NCBI GenBank assembly: GCA_003151825.1
Contig: PLYO01000045.1
Location: 1-59,106, forward strand
Source of the DNA: Ignavibacteriota bacterium
GTDB lineage: Bacteria > Bacteroidota > Ignavibacteria > Palsa-1295
Direction of reading: 5' to 3'
DNA length: 59,106 nt
Part shown: positions 32,601 through 40,507 of the stretch, in pieces
Numbering within the stretch: the first letter of the stretch is position 1
Layout: every line of letters starts with the position of its first letter
Notes under the pieces: model-generated
The model's database searches: none
Told to the model about the DNA's origin: nothing
What the model saw: only the letters and a program-made list of their open reading frames with translations
Translations under genes and position numbers: made by a program

Positions 32601-32850
32601 TTCTTCTATCACTCCCGGCGTGTTTGCAGATGCAGGATGGGTCTTAAACTATTCGCTTCGTGCGGACGCCGGAATTAAATTCGATGTGAATATCCTTTCG
32701 TGGCTTCCTTCTCAGTTGCGTGGCGTAGCGGAAGAATACGATAAAATCCCGACTATTGCTGTGAATTTCCCACTGTACGAGAACCTTCCGCTCGATGGCA
32801 AGCCGAATTTTGCCTTCCGGTGGGCTGTTTCTATCGGTGCAGCATTTTGA
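29665..32850 (+). CDS. Exported M1-family zinc metallopeptidase
   Basis: About 1061 residues from ATG 29665; the upstream frame is repeat sequence. The signal peptide MNKKLAAWSLSLLF... is unusual: residues 14-23 are encoded by a heptamer array. The gluzincin core is GGMEYPQ, then His370-Glu371-x-x-His374 (AHEVGHQWFY) with Glu393 in FMDEGF. An extended C-terminal region (~600-1061) is rich in aromatic strands (LNLPNPLSNVWGF, SLYVEDQQL), perhaps a barrel-like domain. Two C/G-rich palindromes are inserted in frame (30013, 31298). A paralog follows at 33043. Likely an envelope aminopeptidase; substrate unknown. Confidence 0.9.
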   Translation: MNKKLAAWSLSLLFILHTSYFILPAKAYWQQHVSYDIRATLIDSIHTLDGSLSVVYTNNSPDTLREVFFHLYANAFQPGSMMDERALTIHTAPVYDRIHKLPESEWGKYWIDSVNVAPPPFQGGGGGWSNASFEITGTIMSVALAKPLAPGDSVLIFFPFREQIPRQIRRSGWMSSDGVEYSMSQWYPKICEYDFEGWHHQEYISREFYGVWGDFNVELTLPSRFTVGSTGECLNPNEVGHGYDQIATGKKEGIAEPGFNEGMTTWKFHASPVHDFAWVADDDYIHEWTTWNDSVTVHAFYKTWVQKWWQKSALAYSIHALSTYSELYGPYAYRNFSCTMAGDGGMEYPQLIMITGYRPSPLSLAGVIAHEVGHQWFYGMLGSNETREAFMDEGFTSYVTTIAMNRLFGDAQEYPGEKHSWLDWFTPKFSNKRDNYRGYQQIASQGYEEPLNIPHDWFREDVTAGQVYGKTQAILNMLQYALGDSTFAAGMKEYYRQWHFKHPHLTDFKNVMEKTAHTDLDWFFDEWFKTTRTVDYAADRVSSDRTPAFPRRGQGVVDSGYETTVTLHNNQLAVMPLDLLLHYSDGTSDAATIPLAVNKNLDYHKDGVSLFFPSWDWTATKYTGTIITPKPVSSFEIDTSWRLQDLNWLNNYSTLLPPGEWVLWKQLNLNPLIDEYYAVARPILWPDDLSYINAGLGLKYGMNNSFSGDFKLIYKFDPGATRSFAPGNPPAPPPWYDYTDGAFTLNTPVQWLGRLSSLDLDAEKMYGISTLRASLTKTFRPEFWRLGGTQSASLYVEDQQLTGVDNYPIWHPGWGNIYTDFFGFGPNYGTHTRTAGVRYTFASEGGSTHFDLFGVSSILASALPFSRAEAVFINTFSIARDLDIHIRAAAGAATFNTPYQMQFLLDRADNYEEQNSGFYRAVSSMNEPFSQNTSMFINGGAGVRGYNAGNAAENIHGDQMAGGSLDLNLPNPLSNVWGFSSITPGVFADAGWVLNYSLRADAGIKFDVNILSWLPSQLRGVAEEYDKIPTIAVNFPLYENLPLDGKPNFAFRWAVSIGAAF
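29704..29731 (+). repeat. Heptamer array TTCATAC encoding a signal-peptide core
   Basis: Four perfect TTCATAC units in frame. Read through rotating frames they give FILHTSYFIL, the hydrophobic core of the M1 peptidase signal peptide. Same family (other strand) as 38873-38907. Confidence 0.95.
30013..30054 (-). repeat. C/G-rich palindromic element, in-frame copy in M1 gene (first)
   Basis: GCTCCCCCTCCTTTTCAAGG, then AGGGGGCGGGGGGTGGTCC; encodes APPPFQGGGGGWS. Inverted relative to the copy at 12843. Confidence 0.9.
31298..31336 (-). repeat. C/G-rich palindromic element, in-frame copy in M1 gene (second)
   Basis: GAACCCCCGCCTTTCCAAGG, then CGGGGGCAGGGGGTGGTT; encodes RTPAFPRRGQGVV, a different reading frame of the same element as at 30013. 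Confidence 0.9.
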
Positions 32851-32865
32851 TCTTCTTTTTAACAT

Positions 32866-33011
32866 GTCATTCCGAGCGGAGCAAAACGGAGCGCCAGCGG
32901 AGTTTTGCGTAGCCGAGGAATCTCTGGTCGTTCAAGAGTACGCGAAACTGCATGAGATCCTTCGACTCCGTTTGTTCTCCCTTCGGTCGAACAAACTCCG
33001 CTCAGGATGAC
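32866..33011. repeat. Dispersed GTCATTCTGAGC-type repeat, copy C
   Basis: About 146 bases from GTCATTCCGAGCGGAGC to CTCCGCTCAGGATGAC, filling the gap between the two M1 genes; inner block GAGATCCTTCGACTCCG is shared with copy D at the right end of the window. Confidence 0.85.
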
Positions 33012-33042
33012 ATTAATTAGTGAATGAGCCTGTTTTAACATT

Positions 33043-36000
33043 ATGCGCTTTTTCTTCTTATTTGCAATCTTGGTCGGGCTGGAAGCACCGGCCTACGCGC
33101 CCGCGTTCGCGCAAACGTCCGCTACGGGCATTCCGTATTTTCAGCAGCATGTTCATTACACGCTTGCCGCAACGTTCCATGATGATTACACTAATCCATC
33201 CATAGATGGCTCCGGCTCGCTCGAATATACAAATAATTCCCCAGACACGCTGCATGAGCTGTACTTTCATCTCTACTGGAATCTCTTCAAGAGCGGCAGC
33301 TATGGCGAAAGCGCGCCGAACCGCGATCATTCGCCGGATTCGAAATATGGGCATGGAGGTATTGACATTAAATCAGTAACCATTGCAACGACCACAAGAT
33401 TGACGAGCGATGCACCTGGCATTGGACTTGACATCGACGTACACTATGAGGTAGATAATACAATTATGCGTGTCTTTCTTAGACAGCCTTTGCTTCCAGG
33501 AGATTCTGTGGATGTTGGTTTTGAATGGCATGGCATCCTGCCCAATTACGGCATTCGTTCCACATGGGGATGGCACGATAACGGCGCGAGAAATTTTGCA
33601 ACCGCGCAATGGTATCCGCAAGTGTGCGTGTATGATAATCACGGCTGGCATCCCGATCAATATATTGGCATGGGTGAGTTTTATACCGATTATGGTGCGT
33701 TCGATGTATCGCTGACGTTGCCGGAACGATTTTCGACGGTTATCTCAACTGGCTGGCAAACAAATCCGCAGGAAACACTGCCGGATTCTGTTCTCTCTCG
33801 TCTTGCTTTTGCAAAATCGCATCCCGATTCCATCATTCACATCGCGGATTATTCGGATTTTCACTTTACACCAATCTCGAAAGACGCGCCCACGCGCACT
33901 TGGAAATTCCATGCGGATTCCGTCCGCGATTTTGCATGGTGCGCGGATGAAGCGTACATCCGCGACGCCGTCTATGATAACGGCATCATGCACAACGCGC
34001 TGTATTGGAATACTTCCCGTGATTTCTGGTCGAAGGAAGCGGCAAAGATCGAACTGCTGACCATCCAAACCAATTCGAAATTTGCCGGACAGTACATATA
34101 TCCCAATATCTTCATGTGCGAGACGTATGAAGGCGGCATGGAATATCCCGGCATCGTTTTTATCGGCCCGTACTCGAGTGGTGAGCACGAGCATTGGGCG
34201 CAAAACACCATGATGCATGAACTCGGGCATCAATGGTATCCCATGATGATGGGCTCGAACGAAACCGATTACGGCTACATGGACGAAGGCTTCAATACGT
34301 TCATCACGACCTTCGTCCACGAAAAATATTTTGGCAGATGGAATAATTCCTACGGTCCCGGTCTTGGCTATAACGACGACGAGCGCACATCGAATTATCG
34401 CTCTGCGATTTTGCAGCAGCTCTCCGGCAATCAGGAACCGACGAAGCAAAAAGCGGATATGTATTATAGTTACCGCGATTATGCAGACGCAACGTACCCG
34501 CATCCCTCGAGCGTCTTTTTTATGCTGCGCTACACCATGGGCGATACCGCGTTCGAAGATTTCATGAAGCTCTATTACGAACGCTGGCGCTTCAAGCATC
34601 CCTATCCCGACGATCTCCTGAACGCCGCCGAGGACATCGAACGCGTGGAAGGCGATACCAACCGCGTCCGCGCGCGCGGCGATCTCCGTTGGTTTTTCAA
34701 CGAATGGTTCGAGCAAACGTGGAAGCTGGATTATGCGATTGGGGTATTTTTTGTCGATGGCAATACGGCAAAAGTTACCATTGATCGAAAGGAACGCGCC
34801 GTAATGCCACTCGATCTTGTTTTCACCTTCGATGATGGCACAACCGAGCAAAAGTGGATTCCCGTAGATGATTGGCTGCGCACGGTTGCGGACGAACGGA
34901 CTTATACTTACACATTCGCCAAACATCCTACTAAAGTTGAGATCAATCCATCGAAAGAATTGCTCGATGTGAACCGCTTGAATAATTCGAGCGGAAGATC
35001 CCCAAGACAAATCGATCTAATACCAAAGATTTTGGGAGACGTAAAACCGATCGACAGTCTTGCATTGCGGTCTGCCCCATTCATCGTTCCATCGGGTGAT
35101 TTTAGGAGTTGGAATCTTGGGTGGACGGTACTCCGAAGTTATCTTGATCGTACGGATCGTTTCGCCGACGGAATACGCTTTGGAGTCGGACCAAACAGTT
35201 CAGTAGCGAGTTCACTTCAATATCATACCGTATTGGATTGCCTTTCGCCCTGGACCGATGTAGATGGTCTTGGAGTTCTCTCGACATCGTCACAGTTATC
35301 AACACAACTAAACGGGTTCGTTGGCGTCTGCCTTTCTCAAGTCATAGACGAACCCGGAAGCACCACACCCCGCCACATTTTTGATGGTGGATTCGATTTT
35401 AGTCAGCAACAAAGCGTACCTCTCAATCGAGGATCTGTTGGCTACACGTTCCACGATGATGCTTCGATCAACGAGTTTGCTTTCGCAGCCCAAGCGGAAA
35501 GCGGCTTGGGCGATCCTCGCACCACTTACACCAAGCTTGCCGGGACGATCAATGACCGCTTAGACATCTCCCGCGATTGGAATGTGTTCATACGATTATT
35601 CGGCGGAAGCATGCAGCCGATTGGCGGCTCGATACCGACGGAATCGGAATTTCAAATGGCGAGCGCAAGTAGTGTCGATCAGATCAGCGATTTGTATGGA
35701 TCGAATTTCGGGAGCGGCGTTCGAGATAAAATTCGGAATGCGGCAACTTCGGGCCCGCTCGTCCGAGGATATTTGCTGGATGGAAAAGATGTGGGTCGCG
35801 TTGCCGCGAGCGGCACGTTCGAGTTGGGAAATCGCTCGCTGTTCCCATTTTCATTCCTTACGGATATTCCCTATCTTGGCCATGTATTCGATATGTTCGG
35901 CCTCACGCTATTTGGCGATGCCGGAGTCGTTACCGATGTATTCACCTCCGATATTCACAATGAACTGAAAAGCGATGCGGGGGTTGGCTTGAGATTTTAC

Positions 36001-36150
36001 GGAGTCGATCGCTATCTCAATCGCGCGTGGGATTTGGATCTCGACCGGACGGAATTGCAGCTCGATTTCCCGATCTATCTCGATAAACCCGGCGCCGGCG
36101 AAAGCAATTTAAAATTCCGCTTCATGGCAATGGTGCGGCAGAATTTTTGA
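33043..36150 (+). CDS. Exported M1-family zinc metallopeptidase, paralog
   Basis: A 1035-residue protein with a clear signal peptide (MRFFFLFAILVGLEAPAYAP, cut near AFAQ). The N-terminal beta domain repeats the neighbour's 'YTNNSPDTL-E-YFHLY' block. The catalytic core is GGMEYPG, His392-Glu393-x-x-His396 (HELGHQWYP) and Glu415 in YMDEGF, so the active site is intact. The C-terminal third is strand-rich like its paralog's. It has no palindromic insertions. It arose by tandem duplication with the upstream gene, from which it is separated only by a dispersed repeat. Confidence 0.92.
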   Translation: MRFFFLFAILVGLEAPAYAPAFAQTSATGIPYFQQHVHYTLAATFHDDYTNPSIDGSGSLEYTNNSPDTLHELYFHLYWNLFKSGSYGESAPNRDHSPDSKYGHGGIDIKSVTIATTTRLTSDAPGIGLDIDVHYEVDNTIMRVFLRQPLLPGDSVDVGFEWHGILPNYGIRSTWGWHDNGARNFATAQWYPQVCVYDNHGWHPDQYIGMGEFYTDYGAFDVSLTLPERFSTVISTGWQTNPQETLPDSVLSRLAFAKSHPDSIIHIADYSDFHFTPISKDAPTRTWKFHADSVRDFAWCADEAYIRDAVYDNGIMHNALYWNTSRDFWSKEAAKIELLTIQTNSKFAGQYIYPNIFMCETYEGGMEYPGIVFIGPYSSGEHEHWAQNTMMHELGHQWYPMMMGSNETDYGYMDEGFNTFITTFVHEKYFGRWNNSYGPGLGYNDDERTSNYRSAILQQLSGNQEPTKQKADMYYSYRDYADATYPHPSSVFFMLRYTMGDTAFEDFMKLYYERWRFKHPYPDDLLNAAEDIERVEGDTNRVRARGDLRWFFNEWFEQTWKLDYAIGVFFVDGNTAKVTIDRKERAVMPLDLVFTFDDGTTEQKWIPVDDWLRTVADERTYTYTFAKHPTKVEINPSKELLDVNRLNNSSGRSPRQIDLIPKILGDVKPIDSLALRSAPFIVPSGDFRSWNLGWTVLRSYLDRTDRFADGIRFGVGPNSSVASSLQYHTVLDCLSPWTDVDGLGVLSTSSQLSTQLNGFVGVCLSQVIDEPGSTTPRHIFDGGFDFSQQQSVPLNRGSVGYTFHDDASINEFAFAAQAESGLGDPRTTYTKLAGTINDRLDISRDWNVFIRLFGGSMQPIGGSIPTESEFQMASASSVDQISDLYGSNFGSGVRDKIRNAATSGPLVRGYLLDGKDVGRVAASGTFELGNRSLFPFSFLTDIPYLGHVFDMFGLTLFGDAGVVTDVFTSDIHNELKSDAGVGLRFYGVDRYLNRAWDLDLDRTELQLDFPIYLDKPGAGESNLKFRFMAMVRQNF

Positions 36151-36154
36151 CCTG

Positions 36155-36190
36155 GGTTACGCTGATTTATTTCTGATTTTGCTGATTTAA
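36155..36190. repeat. CTGATTT array after M1 stop
   Basis: GGTTACGCTGATTTATTTCT then GATTTTGCTGATTT, directly after the peptidase stop. The GATTT spacing resembles the terminal repeats of the GxxExxY cassette at 13594. Confidence 0.6.
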
Positions 36191-36217
36191 ATTTCAGCTA
36201 ATCAATGCGATCTGAAG

Positions 36218-37045
36218 TCAGCCCCCCACATTCGCCGTAATCGGAGCGGTGCGCATCACCTCCGCGCCATTCATGCGGATGCCGAGCGTAAGCGTTGCCG
36301 GGCCGGGCTGAAGGTCCGGCGGAGCGGTGAATTCGAGTGACATTCCATTCGGCGTGATCCCGCAGGATTCGACAAAACATCTCCAGCTTTTTCCGCCTTG
36401 CTCGATGTAAAGAAAATTTCCTTCGGGAAGTTTGTCCCAATCTTTCATAATGCGGTGATTGACCGCAGTCCATTGTTCGGCCGGTGAAAGTTTACTAAGT
36501 CCGATATTTCCCTCGAGTTCCGCGCGGACACTTTTTTCATCGACAAAGCCTTCGGGAACGAAACCATCGCCAATCAAGCGGAAATTTGCCAGCGGATGGA
36601 TCGTGCCGCCATCGACTTTGAAGAGCTTCACTTCCGCTTTCGGCACGATGGAGAGCGGATAGGGAATGCTTGGCTCCGTTCCGTTTACGAGAAAGAGCGT
36701 GGCATGTCCGGCCTGAAAAATGGTGGGCGCCATGAACGTCGCAATGCACGAATCACCCACGCTTTGATACGAGCCGAGCGAAGTCCAGACCTGCTTGCCG
36801 TTTTGCTCGATACGGAGGATGGGCACATCGGATTTCATCCATGAAATAAGTTTTTCGGCAGTACATTTCGCCCGCGAGACGGCGTGATCGAGATCTGGGT
36901 TCTCGAAAATGATAATCCCGAGCTGGCCGGGAACGATCCCCTTCGGCAGGCTATAGACTTTGAGTTTGCGGGCGCTTGCCGTCTGGGAAAGCAGAAACGT
37001 GATTAGAAGAAGAATCGACCAAAGAGTCACATAACGTTTCATCAT
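36218..37045 (-). CDS. Hypothetical exported protein
   Basis: About 276 residues from ATG 37045 (MMKRYVTLWSILLLITFLLS), which gives a textbook signal peptide cut near ASA-R; the frame extends to 37144 without support. The mature part is beta-rich with two similar segments ending 'FMAPTIFQAGHATLFLVNG' and 'FTAPPDLQPGPATLTLGIR', like IPT/TIG-type immunoglobulin repeats. No catalytic motif seen. Convergent with the M1 peptidase, and directly downstream of the GT-C gene on the same strand. Confidence 0.75.
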   Translation of the reverse strand: MMKRYVTLWSILLLITFLLSQTASARKLKVYSLPKGIVPGQLGIIIFENPDLDHAVSRAKCTAEKLISWMKSDVPILRIEQNGKQVWTSLGSYQSVGDSCIATFMAPTIFQAGHATLFLVNGTEPSIPYPLSIVPKAEVKLFKVDGGTIHPLANFRLIGDGFVPEGFVDEKSVRAELEGNIGLSKLSPAEQWTAVNHRIMKDWDKLPEGNFLYIEQGGKSWRCFVESCGITPNGMSLEFTAPPDLQPGPATLTLGIRMNGAEVMRTAPITANVGG

Positions 37046-37122
37046 AATTCGTACCTCAAAAAAGCTTCGCGCAGGCGAAGAGAATACTCCTTGAACAACT
37101 CCGAGTGCCAGTCCTGTTCGCG

Positions 37123-38859
37123 CTATTTGCGCGTGAGCAACCATGCCCCGGCCCGCACCCGGTCGAGCATCGTATCGGTGTTCGCCGCAAGGCCCTCCGG
37201 CCGATAGACTTTAGCGACTGCAAAACGCGCAAGCGGCAGCGTGGGAATGAACGGCGGCCCATCTTCGTGCTCGATGTTTTCTAAAATCGGTTCGCCTTGA
37301 AGGTCGATGAAGCCAGACTGCATGATGAGCAGGTCTCGCGGCCCCACAAAATCGCTCGCCAGATATTCGACGACGGGCAAGCGCGGCAACATCCTCGCGG
37401 AATCGGCTGCACGTTTTGCCGATTCCATGAAGCGATGGGGTGAGGTAAAGATATGCACCAGCCCCCACTCCCTCGCCAACCGTCGAATGGAAAGAACTTT
37501 ATCTCCCTTCCACGTATCCGCATACGGCACGCCTGCAAATTCGAAATAATTTTGATAGGCCGTCGGCCCGTCAAGATTCGGACGGATCGCGCGCGAGTAC
37601 CGCTGTGTGTATCCAAGATAGTATGCGGCGATCGGTTCCGGGACAAGCCAAAAAGCGTGGCGTGAAGAGTCGGCAGTTTCCTGAGCGAGTACCGTTTGCG
37701 CAAGATCGGCGTAATCGACATCGTTACGCAAGTATGCGAAATAATTTGAATAGGATTGAACTGCGCCGAATACGAAAATCCCCGTAACAATAACGATTGC
37801 GAGCCGCATCGCAATGCCCCTCCATCTAAATCCCGAATCGATATGTTCCCAAGCAATTCGGAACAACGCGGCAAGAAGCATACACCCGAATGGAACGATT
37901 ACTAATAGATACCGCTCGAAACTTCTGCCGAGCGCAATCAACAGGACAATTTCCAACAAAAGGAACAGCGTTACATGCAGGAGCGCGTTGGAAGATCGCT
38001 TATTCGGAAGCGATGTATCAGCACCCCCACGCTTTCGCCGAAGCACCCATGCCACTATGATTCCCGTGACGAGCGCGATCTCCGTTATTCCAAAAAATAC
38101 AAGATGTAATTTAAATGCAAAATAGCGGGCCGCTTGCGTCAGGCCGTAACTCCCGGCCTTCCCCATAAACGCGAGCAGCCAGATTGGCTCGTCGTAGGGC
38201 CAGAGGAGAAGCGTCAAGAATGCTCCGAGCGCCATCACGAGAAATCCCACAAACGCCGGGAGAAGACGATAACGCCGTGAAATCACTCCGCTCACCAGCC
38301 AGAGTGCGCCAGGAACAATCGCGTTGTATTTCATCAGGAAGGCCAATGCCCAGATGCTGCAGAGATACGCCAGGAGCGGCCACCGCGACGAGTTCCCTCG
38401 CCACGGTTTTATCGCAAGCCGGTCGAACCCATAGCAGCCTAAGAGCACGAAAAAGACTTGAAACGGATCGGCAAAAAGAACGCGGCTGAACGCGACCGCG
38501 AAGGGATGCAGCGCCAGAAGAAACGCGCTTGCGACGGCAATCTTTTCGTCAAACAATTGACGAGCTAACCAATAAATCGCCGCGATGGAAGCCGCGCCGA
38601 TGAGCGCCGGGGGCAGACGCAGCAGAAAAACATTGGCGAGTCCCGCCATGCCCAGCAGCCGCGCGATCATCCACACGAACGGCGCGTTGGACATTGCCTC
38701 CCACATCGGCGTATGGTTCTGAACGATGTCGCGCGCGCCAATGGCAACGGTCGCCTCGTCCAGCAGCACACTATGGGCCGAAAGCCACAGAAGCCGCGCC
38801 ACGAGACCGATGGCAAGCGCCAGAGCAAGCGGCCAGAATCGTTTTAGTGGGCGAGGCAT
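37123..38859 (-). CDS. GT-C membrane glycosyltransferase (GT39/ArnT-like)
   Basis: A 578-residue inner-membrane protein with about a dozen helices. The first periplasmic loop holds Asp34-Glu35 (SVLLDEATVA), the usual catalytic acid pair of GT39/PMT-type enzymes that move sugar from a polyprenyl phosphate; 'RVLFADPFQVF' follows in the second loop. The soluble C-terminal end (RLAREWGLVHIFTSPHRFM) is periplasmic. A heptamer array begins at the base next to its start codon. It opens the surface-glycan locus; divergent from the next GT-C gene. Confidence 0.88.
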   Translation of the reverse strand: MPRPLKRFWPLALALAIGLVARLLWLSAHSVLLDEATVAIGARDIVQNHTPMWEAMSNAPFVWMIARLLGMAGLANVFLLRLPPALIGAASIAAIYWLARQLFDEKIAVASAFLLALHPFAVAFSRVLFADPFQVFFVLLGCYGFDRLAIKPWRGNSSRWPLLAYLCSIWALAFLMKYNAIVPGALWLVSGVISRRYRLLPAFVGFLVMALGAFLTLLLWPYDEPIWLLAFMGKAGSYGLTQAARYFAFKLHLVFFGITEIALVTGIIVAWVLRRKRGGADTSLPNKRSSNALLHVTLFLLLEIVLLIALGRSFERYLLVIVPFGCMLLAALFRIAWEHIDSGFRWRGIAMRLAIVIVTGIFVFGAVQSYSNYFAYLRNDVDYADLAQTVLAQETADSSRHAFWLVPEPIAAYYLGYTQRYSRAIRPNLDGPTAYQNYFEFAGVPYADTWKGDKVLSIRRLAREWGLVHIFTSPHRFMESAKRAADSARMLPRLPVVEYLASDFVGPRDLLIMQSGFIDLQGEPILENIEHEDGPPFIPTLPLARFAVAKVYRPEGLAANTDTMLDRVRAGAWLLTRK

Positions 38860-38907
38860 GAAGTGTGAATATGAAGTATGAAGTATGAAGTATGAAGTAT
38901 GAAGTAT
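38860..38907 (+). repeat. Heptamer array GAAGTAT at a divergent gene junction
   Basis: Five perfect GAAGTAT units (38873-38907) preceded by degenerate ones (from 38860) lie between two divergent genes and touch the start codon of the minus-strand one. They are the reverse complement of the TTCATAC family at 29704. Confidence 0.95.
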
Positions 38908-38980
38908 GAAATGAGCTTACGCGCGCAATTGTTTCATCCTTATCAGAACCGATTCTATTTTCATCCGTCAATGGCTGCCC

Positions 38981-40507
38981 GTGATCTACGCTGCCGTGCT
39001 GCTCGTGGCCGCATGGAGCACGCATTTTGCCGTTCTTATCAATGATGTATTCGCCTTACGATGGCAGGCAGAACATCTTTCGATTTCCCATCCGGAAAGT
39101 TTTTACAACGGCTTTTTTCCGATTGGCTACCCGCTCCTCCTCCGCGCAGCGTCGTTGACCGGCAACCCGGTCCTTATAATGATACTCATCCAAATTGCGC
39201 TTACGCCACTGTACGCTGCACTCGTTTACCGGCTGATCGTTCGTCTTGTGCCTGGACGAGCCGCTCTGATTGCGATGCCGTTTGCGCTCTTTACACCGCC
39301 AGTTATCCATGCGATTTTCAGTGCGACTCCCGATTTTCTTGCGGCGCTGTTTGTCCTCGCGGGAATGCTACTGCTTACGCGCGCCGGACGTTGGAACTTC
39401 CTGCTTTCGGGCACGTGCGTCGGAGTTGGCTGTATTTTTCGTTCCCATGTGCTCGTGCTTGTGCTGACGCTTGCCCTGGCCATGCTCCTATTTCACAAAG
39501 GGATGCGGCTTCGGACGTTTTTTGGCTTTTGTCTGGGAGCGATGCCATTCGTTATAGCACAGGGATTGGTTCAAGTATGGTCGGGGCATGGGTTTTTCGA
39601 AAACGCTCAAAGTTTTAATATCTGGCGGGCGATGCACGGCATGGATTGGAGCAATCCCCCCGCGCTTGCCCACGCGAGCGCGGCGGAAGTTATTCTGCAA
39701 AATCCCGCACTTTTTTTCTCTTCGGCTGGCAACTGGCTTGTTCACTATTGGTTTTATCTCGCGCCATTTGTTGCCGTAATCGCTCTTGGCCGATGGCCCG
39801 TTCGCTGGCGCGCGATCTTGATACATCCGCAACGCGAACTGCTAGCGGCAGCCGCGCTTATGTATCTCGCGATGATGTCGATCGGCGGCAGCATAAGCGC
39901 GTTCACCACCGTACTTCCGATGGACGCCGCCTGCTTCGCGTCGGTAATGCAATCCGCGCTTGGCTCGAAGCTCGAACTCCGCCGATGGTTCATTCCTCTG
40001 GTTGCTTCGATGTGCTGGATCGCCGGATTGACAGGGCTTCTTTTTTATTCAGCGCAAGAGGCAAAACGAATCGGGGATTACTCACACATCGAACGGGTGC
40101 TCGGCGTTCGTTCAAGCATCGGCGGTCCCGAGGGATCGAGGGATGCAGACACGGGTGAACCATCCCTCGAAACAGATCGACGCCCTATCGATCCGCGCCA
40201 GATTTATACCGATGACTACGATTTTTATTTCCCAGGACTCCGCTACCAAACGCCACGTACGTTCGGCGGCTGGGGTGAAGTCGGGCTTGCAGATTATCTA
40301 CGTGATTTTCCACATATCCGCAACTCGTCCGCTAACATGGAGCACGATGACCTCGTCCATAATGGGATAGCATGGGCCGTTTACCGCGTCCCGCCTTACG
40401 ATCCGCGCGGTTACCAAAGTGTTCGTGGCGACACCACTTTGTTCCGATTAATGTACCGGACGCGTTCCCATGAAATTTATCGTGTCGAAGGCGGGGAACG
40501 AAAATAG
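38981..40507 (+). CDS. GT-C membrane glycosyltransferase-like protein
   Basis: A 508-residue polytopic protein, start GTG 38981 chosen because no ATG exists in frame after the last stop. About ten helices with the GT-C plan (FFPIGYPLLLRAASL, then SATPDFLAALFVLAGML). The first loop lacks a clear DE pair (FALRWQAEHLSISHPESFYN), so catalysis is uncertain. The soluble end carries an in-frame GCATC...GATGC element (40116). It is the only plus-strand glycosyltransferase here and overlaps the end of the next gene by 31 bases, tail to tail. Confidence 0.8.
   Translation: MIYAAVLLVAAWSTHFAVLINDVFALRWQAEHLSISHPESFYNGFFPIGYPLLLRAASLTGNPVLIMILIQIALTPLYAALVYRLIVRLVPGRAALIAMPFALFTPPVIHAIFSATPDFLAALFVLAGMLLLTRAGRWNFLLSGTCVGVGCIFRSHVLVLVLTLALAMLLFHKGMRLRTFFGFCLGAMPFVIAQGLVQVWSGHGFFENAQSFNIWRAMHGMDWSNPPALAHASAAEVILQNPALFFSSAGNWLVHYWFYLAPFVAVIALGRWPVRWRAILIHPQRELLAAAALMYLAMMSIGGSISAFTTVLPMDAACFASVMQSALGSKLELRRWFIPLVASMCWIAGLTGLLFYSAQEAKRIGDYSHIERVLGVRSSIGGPEGSRDADTGEPSLETDRRPIDPRQIYTDDYDFYFPGLRYQTPRTFGGWGEVGLADYLRDFPHIRNSSANMEHDDLVHNGIAWAVYRVPPYDPRGYQSVRGDTTLFRLMYRTRSHEIYRVEGGERK
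40116..40146. repeat. GCATC...GATGC element, in-frame copy 2
   Basis: A 31-nt copy encoding SIGGPEGSRDA in the periplasmic part of the GT-C protein; read in a different frame from the copy at 24525. Confidence 0.9.

Noticed and set aside
33745..35010. 421-codon open frame opposite the second M1 peptidase
   Set aside because: It spans the HExxH region of a well-formed gene and shows no start context or domain.
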